Counted from the first letter of the stretch, positions 24,151 to 36,848 are shown. The stretch is 64,000 nt of DNA from Hemileia vastatrix (GCA_030280995.1 JASXTE010000017.1:12886498-12950497), one strand, 5' to 3'. A program made the numbers and translations. Notes: a model not told the origin generated them from the letters alone.

Positions 24151-26984
24151 AGTTTTTCAAAAAATCAAATTAAGTAAAATTTTATTCCTGATGATGCCCA
24201 TTTTATCCAACACCTCTTCTGAGCCTTGAAAGTAGGCATTTAGCTTGAATTTTGAATTTCATATAAAATCCCTATAATTCAACCTATTTCTTTTTATCCC
24301 TTTTTTTCTTTTAGATATCAATTAATTTTATGTAAAACAAATCATTTTCATAATTTTTTACCTGTATTTAATAAAATTATTAAAGGTTTAACATCACCCT
24401 GTAAGCATTTGGCACATGTTTTTTTGCTATACTAATAAAAATAATAATATACTGGTGACAAAAAATTGATCAAATGATAAAATATTAATAAAACTGAAAG
24501 ATCAAATACCAGTGGATATGATTTAAAAAAATACCAGTTGCACTGAAGAAGAGCTGCACCCTAAATACTCACCATCAAATAAGTGTCCAGCACAAGTTCG
24601 GCCAAACTTGTGCTGGACACTTTTGGTTAGGTGCAGTCATATGAGATCAATTCTCTCTATTGAAATGAAAAAAATTATTTGATAAAAAACTTCACTAGAA
24701 GTAGTTTTATATAGTCAAATTTTCTACCTAGAGTACATCCAAACCACAGGTGCACAGTTTTTTATCTTTAAAAAAAAGTAAATTTAGTACAATTTATCCC
24801 TGATTGCTCTCATTTGCTTCAACACCTCTACTGGCCTTTGATAGTAGGAATATTACTTGGATTTCTTTTTCCATATTTGATCCCTTTAACTTAATTTTTT
24901 ATTCCTCATATTGCTTTTGGATATCAATAAATAATTTTTAAAATAAACTATTTTCATATTTTTATACATTTATTTAATAATATTATAAATGGTGTAACAT
25001 CACCTGGTATGCATTTGGAACATGAGTTTTTTCTATGCTTATAAAATTAAAAATATAATGGCAACCAAAAATTAATCAAATGATATTTATGAGTGAGGAA
25101 CAAAGATAAAATACCAGTAGACATGTTTGTAAGAAATTCTAGATGAACTGAAGAAAAATTCTACTCTAGCTACTCTCCATCATAAAAGTGTCCAGCACAA
25201 GTTCGGCCGAACTTGTGCTGGACACTTATGGTCAGGTGCAGTCAGATGGGAGCAATTCTCTCTATGGAAATGAAGATAAATTTTTGATAAAAATTACACT
25301 AGAAGTATTTTGATATGGAAAAATTGTCATGCTGAAGTTTTGGTAAAGGTCAAGTGGATTTTTTTTTAATTTTAAAAAAAAGTAAATTTAGTGCAAGTTT
25401 AGCCCTGATTGTGCTAATTTGATTCAACATATCTTTTTTCTGTTTATTGCAGGAATTTAATTTGGATTTTAATTTTCATCTTTGATTTCTTTTATTTTAC
25501 TTTATTCCTCTCATATTGCTTTTGGATAGAAGTTTATTTTTTAAAATAAATCATTTTCATATTTTTTTACCTTTATTTAATAATATTATAAAAGGTGTAA
25601 CATCACCCAGTATTTATTTGGCACCCAAGTTTTTGCTATACTGATAATATTAATAATATAATGGTGACAAAAAATTAATTAATTGATAAATATGAGTGAG
25701 GCACAAAGATTTAATAACAGTGGACATGTTTATAAGAAATTCCAGATGATTTAAAATGACTTGCACCCTGGCTACTCTCCATGATAAAATTGTCCAGCAC
25801 AAGTTTGGCCAAACTTGTGCTGGACACTTTTGGTTGCATGCCATCAGATGAAATCAATTCTGTTTATGGAAATGAGACTGAATGATCATTCCATCATTTC
25901 ACTGAAAGTAGTTTTATATGGACAAATTGTCCCCCAGAAGTTTGTCCAAACCTAAGGTAGACAATTTTTTCCTTTGGTAAAAATTAAATTTGATCCATGT
26001 TAATCTATGATGGTGCCCATTTTTTCTGAAGCCCATACTGGCTCATGATAGCAGAAATTATACTTAATATCTTTATTTCATGTTTGATCTCTTTAATTTT
26101 AATTTTACTGTTTTATTTATCCTTTAGCTTTTAAATATCAATTTTATTTTGGTAAAACTGATAACTTTCACATTTTTTTACATTTATTATATAATATTAT
26201 TAAAGTTGTAAAATCACCCAGTGTACATTCAGTACACATGTTTTTGCTATACTAAAAACATTAATAATATAATGGTGACTAAAAAATAATCAAATAAAAA
26301 ATATGGATGACACAGAAAGATCAAATACCCATAGAGATTTTTAAAATGAATATAAGATTAACTGAAGAAGACTTGCACCCTAGCTACTCTTCATCATAAA
26401 AGTGTCCAGCACAAGTTCAGCTGAGCTTGTGCTGGACACTTTTGGTTGCATGCAGTCAGATGGGATAAATTTACTCAATGGAAGTGAAAATGAATTTTTG
26501 CTCAATCATTGCACAAGAAGTAATTTTATACTGCTATACTATCCTCCTGATTTTTTGGAAAACCTCAGGTGGACACTTTTATTAATTTTAAAAAAATGAA
26601 AATATATTCCAAATCTAGAACTGGTGGTGCAAATTTGGTCTGAAAACTCAAATTATCTTTGATGGCAGAAATTTTATTTGAATGTTTAATTTCATATTTA
26701 ATCACTTTTATTATACTTTTTTATTCCTCTTTTTGCTTTCAAATATCAATTTATTTATTGTAAAACTAATACTTTCATATTTTTTTTTACTTTTATTTAA
26801 TAAGATTATTAAAGATGTAGCATCTCCCAGTATGCATTTGGCCTACATGTTTTTTCAATACTAATAACATTAATAGTATAATGGTGAAAGACAAAGAATC
26901 AAATGATAAATATGAATGACACAGAAAGATCATATACAAGTGGATTTGTTTATAAAGAATACCTGATGAACTGAAGAGGACCTG

Positions 26985-28161
26985 TGTCAGTATAGTCTAG
27001 TATATAAGTATGATGTAATAGTGTTTATTTATGGTCCTACTACTTATTGATAAATGATTTAGTGATTAAACCTCAGGGGAAGACTAATAGAATAGTTATA
27101 CTCAAATAAAACTCACAATACTTGGATTTTAATGAGTGCTAGTGGTGGAAAATAGATGAATAAAATATAGTTATAGCTTATATAAAGATAATATCAATTT
27201 ATAATGGCTTTATAATATATTTCTAAATGTTAATAATTGTATAGTAGTGTTTATTGGAGCTGTAGTAATTGAATGATGATAAATAACCGTCAAAATCCCT
27301 CCTTACTTATACCCAAATCCACTGGAGTGCGCAGACCTTCAATCCAGATGATGTCACTGCTATCACCGGCAATTACAGCACTGTGAGGGCCCATCACCTC
27401 CCCATGGCGTCCACTTCAAGCAGTCTCAACACACAGACCTCCAGTAAGGACCCTCCATCACTATTAATAATAACACTGATCCATACCATAAATAGAAAAT
27501 CCAGATAAAAGCGGATACCATAAAGAAACAGGTAAAATAAATAATCAAAAAGAGATTTAATGAAACTAAAAGCATATAAAGGAAACAAATAAAATGTCCA
27601 AGCCCCCAATAACATCCCCAAGCATCCATATTAACCCAGAAACATCCTTCCCACCCATAAATCCATGAATAACCATCCAAGGAAGTAATTTCAGTTGTCC
27701 AAACTGGGTGTATGCGCCTGATATAGGTGTCTATGCTTCTGGAGGCGTTGTGAGTCCACTGATTTCGTCCATATGACCTAAAATAAGCAGAAAAACAAAG
27801 GTTATAGGCTATTAAGGGGCTAAAACCCACTTATATACCTAAATATACATAATATACTGCATATTTCACTGAATATGAGATTTATGTATACATATAAGCT
27901 TATGTATGTCAATAATTACTTCATATCACTTAAGACAAGTATATTATGACTCCATTGACACTTTAATAAATATTATTAGGCCATGGATAAGCTATTTAAA
28001 CTATTATAAGTTATATAATAGAATAATAATTATATATGTATATAATAAAATAATACATATTATTATTTTAACCTTATTTTTAAGATATAAGCTTAATCTA
28101 CTTAAGGTTATCTTATTTTAAGCATAGGAAATACTCAGTCCTAAGGATATTTAGGCTGACA
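26985..28161 (-). mobile_element. Solo LTR (1177 bp) inside the satellite array
   Basis: The plus strand runs from TGTCAGTATAG to TTAGGCTGACA and is flanked by the 5-bp TSD ACCTG (26980-26984, 28162-28166). Removing it restores a regular 609-bp array step. Read on the minus strand it begins TGTCAGCC, like the other gypsy-type LTRs here, and has TATATAAGTGGG near 27825-27836, so minus is the likely sense. The 134- and 75-residue frames inside it are probably fortuitous. Confidence 0.88.
27825..27836 (-). promoter_or_regulatory. TATA-like box of the minus-strand solo LTR
   Basis: On the minus strand GGTATATAAGTGGG lies about 330 bp from the TGTCAGCC end. The position and sequence suit an LTR promoter. 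Activity is not implied. Confidence 0.4.
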
Positions 28162-31100
28162 ACCTGCACCCTAGATACTCACCATCATAAAAGTGTCCAG
28201 CATACGTTAGGCGGAACTTGTGCTGGACACTTTTGGTTGCATGCAGTCAGATGGGATAAATTTACTCTATGGAAATGAAAATGAAATTTTTCTCAATCAT
28301 TGCACAATAAGTAGTTTGATATTGCCAAAATTTCCTCCTGATAATTTTTCAAAACTCATCAGGACACTTTCTTTGGTTTAACAAAAAAGAAAATATAGTC
28401 CAAGTTTAGCCCTGGTGGTGCACATTTGATCTAACACCTCTACTTGTTATTGATAGTGGGAATTTTCCTTTGATTTTTTTTTCTTATTTTATCCCTTTTA
28501 TTTTACTTTTTTTTGCTCATATTGCTTTGGATATCAATTTTTAATTTTTAAAATAAATAATTTTCATAGTCTTATACCTTTATTTAATAATATATGATTA
28601 AAGGTGGAACACCACCTGGTATGCATTTTTCACACAAGTTTTTAATATAGTAATAACGTTAATAATATAATGATGACAGAAAATTAATCAAATGGTAAAT
28701 TTAAATGACACAGAAAGATCAAATACCAGTTGAAATGTTTATAAGAAATCCCTTTTGAGTTTAAGAAGAGTTGCTGTATGCCTACTCTCAATTATAAAAG
28801 TGTCCAGCACAAGTTCGGCCGAACTTGTGCTGGACACTTTTGGTTGCATGAAGTCATATGAGATAAATTCTCTCTATGGAAATGAAAATGATATTTCACT
28901 CAATTATTGAAGTAAAGAATGTTTAATATTGTAAAATTGTCCCCTGGAAGTCTGTTTAAACCTCAGGTCAAAATTTGTTAGCTATACATAAAAGTAAGTT
29001 TAGACCAAGTCTTGACCTAGGGGTCCCCAACTGTCCCAACACCACTTCTGCTCTTGATAGTAAAAATTTTACTTGTATTTTTTATTTTGTATTTGATCCC
29101 ATTTATTTTCATTTTACTTTTCTATTACTCTTTTTAATTTTAAATATCAATTTATTTTTTTAAAAACTAAACATATTCATATTTTTTTAATCTTTATATA
29201 ATAATATTATTAAAGGTGTAACATCACCAATTTTGCATTTGGAATGCAGGTTTTTGCTATACTAGAAACATTAATAATATATATGGTGACAAAAAATTAA
29301 TTATACGATAAATATGAATAATAATAAAAAGTTAAAAAACCAATAGAAATGTGAAAAACAAAAAACTGATGTACTGAGAAACACTTCCACCCTAGCTACT
29401 CTCCATCATAAAAGTGTTCAGGTACAGTCAGATGGGATCAATTCTCTCTGTGAAAATCAAATTAAAAATAATGCTAAATAATTAAATTAGAAGTAGTTTG
29501 GTATGGCTGAATTTTCCACCTTGAGTTTTTCCAAACCTCAGGTGAAAAATTTTTTATCTTTAAAAAAAATTAAATTTTATCAAATTTAGCCCTGATGGCA
29601 CCCATTTGTTTCAACACCTCTACTGGCTCTTGAAGGCAGGAATTTTCCTTGAATATTTCTTTTTCATAATTGATCTCTTTTACTTTACTTTTTTATCACT
29701 CATGTTACATTTGGATATTAATTTATAATTTTGGAAAAAAAATCATTTTCATATTTTTTTAACATTTTTTCGTAATATTATAAAAGGTGTAATATAACAT
29801 GGCATGCATTTGGCGCACAAGTTTTTTCTATACTAATAAAATTAATAATATTCTAATGACAAAAAATTAATCAGATAATAAAATATGAATAACACAGAAA
29901 GATCAAATACCAGTTGACATGTTTTAAAAAAATAACACTTGCACTGAAGAAGACCTGCACCCTAGCTACTCTCCATCATAAAAGTGTCCAGCACAAGTTC
30001 GGCCGAACTTGTGCTGGACACTTTTGGTCAGGTGCAGTCAGATGGGATCAATTCTCTCTATGGCAATGAAAAAAATTATTTGATAAGAAAATTCACTAGA
30101 TGTAGTTTGATATAGCTGAATTATCCACCTAGAGTTCATCCAAACCACAGGTACACAATTTTTTATCTTTAAAAAACAGTCAATTGAGTACAATTTATCC
30201 CTGATGGCTCTCATTTGCTTCAACATCTCTACTGGCCTTTGATATTAGGAATAATACTTGGATTTCTTTTTTCATATTTGATCCCTTTAACTTAATTTTT
30301 TATTCCTCATATTGCTTTTTGATATCAATGAATAATTTTGAAAATAAATTATTTTAATATTTTTTTACATTTTTTTAATAATATTATAAAAGGTATACAT
30401 CACTCAGTATGCATTTGGGACACGATTTTTTGCTATACTTATATAATTAATAATATAATTAAGACAAAAAATTAATCAAACAATATGTATGAGTGAGGCA
30501 CAAAGATAAAATACCAGTAGACATTTTTGTAAGAAATACCAGATGAACTGAAGAAAAATTCTACCCCAGCCACTCTCCATCATAGAAGTGTCCAGCACAA
30601 GTTCAGCCAAACTTGTGCTGGACACTTTTGGTCATGTGCAGTCAGATGGGATCAATTCTCTGTATGGCAGCAAAAAAATTTTTTATCAAATTTCACTAGA
30701 AGTAGTTTGGTTTAGCTGAATCATCCACCTGCTGTTCTGCCCAATATCAGGTGTATAATTTTTTATCTTTAAAGAAAAGGTCACTTATTACAATTAAGCC
30801 CTGATGGCTCCCATTTGCTTTAACACCTCTACTGGCTCTTGATAGCAGGAATTTTAGTAGTATTTTTTTCATATTTGAACTCTTTGACCTTTATTTTACT
30901 CTTTTATTCCTCTTTTTACTTTTAAATTTCTATTTAATTTTTGTAAAACTAATCGTTTCCATATTTATTTACATCTATTTTAAAAAATTATTGAAGGTAT
31001 AACTTCACATGGTATGCATTTGGCACACAAGTTTTTGCTATACTAATAACATTAATAATATAATGGTGATAAAATATTAATCGGATGATAAATATAAAAG

Positions 31101-33069
31101 ATACAGACTGATCAAATTCCAGTAGACATGTTTATGAGAAATACAAGATGAAGGAGCTGAAGAAAATTTCCACCCAAGCTACTCTCCATCATAAAAGTGT
31201 CCAGCACAAGTTCGGCTGAACTTGTGCTGGACACTTTTGGTTACGTGCAGTCAGATGGGATCAATTCTCTATATGGCAACAAAAAAAATTTTTTTTATTA
31301 ATCTTCACTACAAGTAGTTTTGTTTAGCTGAATCATCCACCTTTCATTCTTCCCGACCTCAGGTGTATAATTTTTTATCTTTAAAAAAAAGGTCACTTAT
31401 TACAATTTAGCCCTGATGGATCCCATTTGTTTCAACACTTCTACTGGCTCTTGAGAGCAAGAATTTTACTAGTATTTTGTTTTTCATAATTGATCTCTTT
31501 GAGATTAATTTTACTTTTTTATTTCTCTTTTTTTTAATATCTATTTAAATTATTGTAAATCTAATCATTTTCATATTTTTTACTTTTATTTCATAATATT
31601 ATAAAAGGTGTAACATCACCTGGTATGCATTTGGCACATGAGTTTTTTCTATACTTATAATATTAATAATATAATGGTGACAATAACTTAATCAAATGAT
31701 ATATATGAGTGAGGCACAAAGATCAAGTACCAATGGACATGTTTATAAGAAATACCAGATGAACTGAAGAAAAATTCTAACCCAGCCACTCTCCATCAGA
31801 GAAGTGTCCAGCACAAGTTTGGCCAAACTTGTGCTGGACACTTATGGTCACATGCAGTCTGGTGTGATCAATTCTCTCTCAATCAGTGCACTAGAAGTTG
31901 TTTGATATGGCTAAATTGTTCGGATGAAGTTTTGTTAAACCTCAGATTAGCACTTTTTTGTTTTTCAAAAAAGCAATTATAGTCCAAGTTTAGCCTCACT
32001 GGTGGACATTTGTCCCAACATGTCTACTTGCTCTTGATGGCAGTAATTTTATTTTAATTTTTTATTTAATATTTGATTCCTTTAATTTTACCTTTTTATC
32101 CCTCATATTGCTTTTGTATATCAATTTATTTTTTGTAAAACGAATCATTTTCATATTTTTTACCTTTATTTAATAATATTATAAAAGGTGCAACATCACC
32201 CAGTATGCGTTGGGCACACAAGTTTTTGCTATACTTATAATATTAATAACATAATGGCGACAAAAAATCAATGAAATGATAAATATGAGTGAGGCACAAA
32301 GGTCAAATACCAATTAATCAATAGTTCTTTTTAATATTATAAGCTTTTTGATTAAATAGAATGGTAATAATGAATTATATTTTTCATCCACAATTCCACT
32401 CTAATGATTCCCACTTCACAAAAAGGGTTCACTCGGTCCTTTCTTTACTGCTTATGCATATATTTTATTGCCCACAGTACTACAATTTTTTGTAGTGATT
32501 ATCCCACATCTGATTCAGGAATATTTTTAAACAATATAAGTTTTTTTTACAAAAGACCTTATCATATCCAATATCCCACAAAAAATACAACCTGTTTTTG
32601 TATTAAAGCCCATTAATTATTAAGAAATTGTCAAAATAATTAGATTAGTTCCTGGCACAGTTAGATCCATACAAACCGACCTAAAGTCTTTTCAATATTG
32701 AAAACAATTAAATAAAATTATGATATCATACTAAATTATGGGCACCAACCATAATTCAGCACTTCTCATTTGCTCTGCTACAATATGAGTGCATGTAGCA
32801 TTTTTCTAACATTGGACTGTTTTTCTTCCTTCCCTCACACCTTTAGTCCAGAATGAAAATTTAGTATGAGTTTTGGTCAAAATGGTTTGCCAGTGTTATC
32901 TGTATCCAATATGAATTCATATTGCTTATTTCTATTTATGCATAAAATATACTCGTTAAGCATCATTTTTTTGCATTTTTCAATCATTATACATATTTAT
33001 GCATATGCAAATGCATATTCATTATACAGATTTACATGCATATTAATATATTTTATTCATATACATATA

Positions 33070-33300
33070 TGCACCTTTTTTTGCATATTCAATATGCATA
33101 TTTTTAAATGCATATTCAATATGCATATTTTTATGCATAGTCAATATGCATATTTTTATGCATATTCAATATGCATGTTTTTATGCATATTCAATATCCA
33201 TGTTTTTATGCATATTCAATATGCATGTTTTTTATGCATAATTGCTATGCATATTTTTTATGCATATTTATTCTTCATAGTCATTATGCATACACTTTGG
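33070..33300. repeat. ATGCAT minisatellite
   Basis: About eight tandem units of roughly 25-29 bp are built from ATGCATATTCAATATGCAT with T-runs between. Each unit is itself an inverted repeat. The 178-residue frame at 32866-33402 is a read-out of this tract (repeated MHIF, YAYF and CIFN blocks) and I do not regard it as a gene. It lies near the right end of element D. Confidence 0.8.
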
Positions 33301-33671
33301 ATAGGCATTTCACATCAATTTTTAACATGCAATAAGTATCCACCATGCAAATTCAAATGCATATGCATCTATATCATAGATGCAACATATATTCAAGTTT
33401 AATATTTGAATATTAAGGTATGCTAAGTGATGTTGTTCAACCTTTTGCCAAACCTGAGATTAACTGATGTTCAATGTGTTTCTTAAGCTCTGCTCAAGGA
33501 GGGATTGTTCTGGATTCAATCTGTGACAGTTTTTTTTCAATGTTTTTTCATCAGATTTAAAAACATATTTCTGACAGTTTCAGGATGGCTTTCCAACAGT
33601 TTCCTGACAAATTCCTGATAGTTTCAAATAGAGGGAACTGCTAGCAGTTCACCCCCAGATTTCATGTGGTG

Positions 33672-34450
33672 ATTTTCTAAGGGAAAAATAGTTAAGTCAC
33701 CTTTTATATCTACATTTCCACTAGATTCTGTTCCTCTTTTCCAAGTGCATTCTGTTGTTTTAGGACTAATTGAGCCACCCTCAAGTGGTGATCATAAATA
33801 TATTCTGACATTTATAGATGATTGTACTCAGTATTCAACTATTTTTCTAATGAAATGCAATACTGAGGTATTCTCAATGTTTTTTAAATTTCTAGCTGAT
33901 ATTGAGAATAAGCTTGAGAAAAGGATCAAATATTTGAAGTGTGATAGAGATGGAAAGTATGGGACTTAAAACTTTGTTGAACATTTAGACAAATTTGGGA
34001 TTAATCAAGAAAAGGTGCCAGACAAAACAACTCAGCATGACTCTGTAGCTGAATGATTTAACAAGACATTAGTTGATAAAATATTTAAATTTCTGATTGA
34101 TACTTCCTGTCCTGCACAACTCTTGGCTGAATGTGCAATGAGTTGTACTTATCTTCTAAATCATTTATCCCACTTCAAACTCAAGTCAAAAACACCAGGT
34201 AATGTACTCAGTAATTTTCTTACCAGTGAAGGAAATCATTCAATGGATTACAGCTTCATCAGAATATTTGGCTCACCTTCAATTGATATGTTTCAAAAAA
34301 AGAGAAAATGAGTAAGTTTCAACAACCAGGTGTGGAATGTGCTGTTGTTAGTTACAAGTCAAACTCAAAAAGCTATAGATTTTATGATAAAAATCCTAAA
34401 AAAGTTATTATCTCACAAAATGTTAAAATATTTGAGTCAAGTAATTAATT
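33672..34450 (+). pseudogene. Copia integrase fragment
   Basis: The frame reads KGKIVKSPF, then HSVVLGLIEPPSSGDHKYILTF and IDDCTQYS, the usual copia integrase core. The first catalytic Asp (HSDV in most copia elements) is Val here. The second Asp survives in KCDRDGKYGT. The Glu of the VAER motif survives, but the next codon is TGA where CGA (Arg) would be expected. Further stops follow at 33967 and 34309. Later parts of the domain (LLNHLSHFKLKSKTP) are still easy to recognise. Confidence 0.85.
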
Positions 34451-34466
34451 TAATAATGAAAACATT

Positions 34467-34904
34467 TTGTTAAAAGTACCTGATTATATTATCTTGCCTT
34501 TTGAGGCTGAAAGCCCTTCCCTTAAGCAATTAACAATAATGACTACTTCATCTACCATTCTTCTACCTGTATCTGAATCTAATACTCTGAGTCAAACCTC
34601 TGTCCCAGTTAGTGCCTTAGAGTTGTCAGAGGATGATACTAATGAGGTACCTATCAGGAAACCACAACGTTTGAAGCTTACAATGCAAAAAAATACTCCT
34701 GAAACATATACTTCTGATGATACAGAGGTGTTAAAGTCTGAGGAAACTGAAGTTGAGGATGTTTCTACTCATGATGAAACATCTACTCATGGAAGATCAG
34801 TGAGACAACAAAAAATTCCTTCTTACTATGGTTTTCTTGCTAGTTACTCTCCTGAAAACTCTACATATGCACAAGCCCTGAATATTCCTGAAGCAGAAAT
34901 ATGA
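34467..34904 (+). pseudogene. Copia integrase-RT linker fragment
   Basis: An open stretch of 145 codons rich in Ser, Thr, Glu and Pro ends in RSVRQQKIPSYYGFLASYS. This corresponds to the variable linker between integrase and reverse transcriptase in copia polyproteins, where a RxxRxxxxPxxY motif is common. It stays open because the linker tolerates change. Reverse transcriptase starts just after it at about 34905. Confidence 0.7.
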
Positions 34905-36840
34905 AAGGAGGCAATGGATACAGAGTTTGAGTCTTTGTGTGAAAATCAAGTAGCAGATCTTGTAACCAAAACTAAAGATATGAAAGTTATAGGTGGAACA
35001 TGGGTTTTGTCAAAGAAATAGGATGAAGTAGGTATAGTTATTAGATATAAAGCATGTTGAGTGGATTTAGGAAATCCTCAGAAGGAAGGTATTGATTATG
35101 GGGTAACTTATGCTTAAGTTGGTTGCACTGAAACTTTTAGACTTGTAATGTCTCTGGCTGCAGCTAGGAATTGGTTTATCTCTCAATTCAATATATCTAC
35201 TGCCTTTCCTTATGGTGTCATGAAAGATGTTGTTTATGTGACTCAGGTTAAAGATATGAGCAAGGTAGTAAAAATAAAGTGTGGAAGTTACACAAGTCAT
35301 TATTTGGAACTCATCAAGATCCACACCAATGGAAGGAAAAAATTGTTGAAGGTATGTCTAATTGAATTTTACTAAGGCTGAGGGCAATGAATCCTGGTTT
35401 CCCTTTCAAAAGGATATCTTCTTTGTATTAATTCATCTTCATGTTGATTATGGATTAGTTTTCTCAAAAAATGAAAATCTAGTTAAGAAGTTTCATGAAG
35501 ACTTATCAAAGCAATTTTAAGAGAAATGGACTGAAAACCAAACTTATCATCTTGGAATAAGAATAAAGCATTCTGATGATGTTATCACACTGAGTCAAGA
35601 ATCTTATGCTGATGAGCTGGAAAAACACTTTGATTTGAGTGACTGTAGAAGATTTTATACACCTCTTCCAGTTGGTTGTACTCTACTTTATCAGTCATCA
35701 AATGAAATTGAAGCTGGAAAAGATGACCCTTATCAAGAACTCATTTGCTCACTAAACTATCTTTCTGTTTCCACCAGGCCAGATATTAGTCATTCTCTAA
35801 ATGCACTCTCAAGATACAGATTTAATCATTTGCCATATCACTGGAAACTTGAAATGAAACTCCTTCAATATGTTTTCACCAACAAATACATAGGTCTCAA
35901 ATATAGGAGGAATAATGAACAGATTTTTTTCAAGTCTTATAGTGATGCTGACTATGCAAACTGAAAAGTAGCTTGATGTTCAGTAATAGTTTTTTTAATA
36001 GGGGGTATCAATGTTCAGGGATCTGAAATTAAATTAATTGCGGATAAAAATCCTTATACCCCAATTATCTTCCACAATTATTTTTGCTAATAATTGAGTT
36101 ATTAGACACTATACATGTCAATTTTCACCTCTTATCCAACATTTTTCTACTCAATTTTTCATAACCACATCTTACATAGAGTAAAGAGAGACATAAGGAT
36201 GGCATCCACAATTATATGTCATGTGACTTTCTGAAAAATCAATCATGGATGTGATGAGTTTGGGATCAGTAATTAGGAATAAAAATTGTGGTATAAGAGG
36301 CGGGATAATGCATTATCCTGGATTCCTTATCTACTAGCCCCGGGGCTAGTGGATAAGAATCTTCTGCAATTAATAATGTCTGATCCCAGAAAAGAAATTC
36401 CTGATCCCTAATTGCAGATCCTTGAACATTGATACCCCCTAATATTGATGAACAATAGTACCATCTCCTGGAGATTTAGGCAACAGAAGGTTGTCACTCT
36501 TTCTGTCACAGAAGAAAAGTATATTGAAATGTGTGAATGTACAAAATCACTTATTTGTATATCAATTAAATTTTTTTCCTTCAATATTGATATGTCTACT
36601 TCTCCATTACTGAGATCTTTTTTGTGATAATAGTGAAGCTATATTTGCTCAAATAAATGAAAGCCCAAAAAATATTGATTTCCAATATCACTGGCTAAGG
36701 AAAAAGGTCAAGAATAATGAAATTCAGATAATTTATTGTACAATACTTGATATGCTGGCAAAAATTTTCACAAAACAAAAGCCTTGTATACAATATGAAA
36801 ATGACAAATCACATTTGAATCTGATCATTTCTAAATCAGG
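34905..36840 (+). pseudogene. Copia reverse transcriptase-RNase H fragments (MITE inserted)
   Basis: Reverse transcriptase begins KEAMDTEFESL, followed by MKVIGGTWVLSKK and a degenerate KAR-LV block. The first catalytic motif reads QFNISTAFPYG, with Asn replacing the usual Asp, and the YVDD box has become HVDYG near 35435-35450. YHLGIRI and the open frame 35635-35964 (CTLLYQSS, RPDISHSLNALSR) are the thumb and connection. RNase H begins SYSDADYAN and, after the MITE at 36001-36439, continues ISWRFRQQKVVTLSVTEEKY. The C-terminus (HWLRKKV, LAKIFTK) runs to about 36820. Stops are frequent and the enzyme is inactive. Confidence 0.85.
36001..36439. mobile_element. 439-bp MITE with GGGGGTATCAA termini
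   Basis: Termini are GGGGGTATCAATGTTCAGG and the matching inverted CTTGAACATTGATACCCCC. The flanks share TAATA (35996-36000, 36440-36444). Removing the insert with one TAATA restores the copia RNase H frame with the expected spacing between the SV and ISW motifs, which supports a 5-bp TSD over a TA dinucleotide. An internal hairpin around CTAGCCCCGGGGCTAG stands near 36340-36355. No open frame. Superfamily not assigned. Confidence 0.82.
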
Positions 36841-36848
36841 GGGGGTAT
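36837..36848 (+). promoter_or_regulatory. Copia polypurine tract
   Basis: CAGGGGGGGTAT directly precedes the right LTR, where a retrotransposon primes plus-strand synthesis. The purine run is clean although the neighbouring coding sequence is decayed. Confidence 0.6.

Larger units (their letters stand above)
24190..32300. repeat. Satellite-like array of about 607-bp units with 42-bp palindromes
   Basis: About twelve direct repeats are present. Ten carry a 42-bp palindrome with 18-bp arms (AAGTGTCCAGCACAAGTT) around CGGCCG or a variant, starting at 24581, 25186, 25788, 26400, 28191, 28798, 29982, 30586, 31195 and 31802. Once the solo LTR is discounted, spacings are 602-612 bp. Near 29405 the unit is present but its palindrome is deleted. 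Each unit also has a weaker palindrome about 120 bp downstream and conserved text (CAGTCAGATGGGATCAATTC; GGTGTAACATCACC). No unit has coding capacity. Copies 25186, 28798 and 29982 keep a perfect centre, while the unit bodies have diverged, so the palindromes look more conserved than the spacers. Confidence 0.9.
22588..33671 (+). mobile_element. 11-kb CACTA-like element (copy D) carrying a palindromic satellite
   Basis: The left end is CACCACAGAAAATCTGGGGG and the right end, reversed, is CACCACATGAAATCTGGGGG. TSD is ATT (22585-22587, 33672-33674). The palindrome GAACTGCTAGCAGTTC lies just inside the right end, with a decayed version at the left, so the architecture matches the 4.5-kb family with a different sequence. 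No transposase frame is recognisable. The interior is mostly inverted repeats: a ladder of short degenerate palindromes (23190-24150), then an array of about 607-bp units (24190-32300). A 1177-bp solo LTR sits inside the array. The right part holds an ATGCAT minisatellite and CAGTTTC/CTGACA subterminal repeats. A composite of nested elements is an alternative to one 11-kb transposon, but the matching TIRs and TSD favour one unit. Confidence 0.75.

Noticed and set aside
27394..27830. 134- and 75-residue minus-strand open frames
   Set aside because: They overlap in different frames inside a TSD-flanked solo LTR and resemble no protein family.
24581..31843. Regularly spaced palindromes that might suggest a CRISPR array
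   Set aside because: Spacing is about 607 bp, spacers are homologous to one another, and the DNA is eukaryotic with retrotransposons; this is a satellite-like repeat.
32866..33402. 178-residue plus-strand open frame
   Set aside because: It translates the ATGCAT minisatellite and flanking AT-rich DNA; the repeated MHIF and YAYF blocks follow the DNA period.
36001..36439. MITE as a Tc1/mariner-type insertion with TA duplication
   Set aside because: A TA duplication is possible at this site, but the 5-bp TAATA model restores the usual copia RNase H spacing while the TA model adds one codon.
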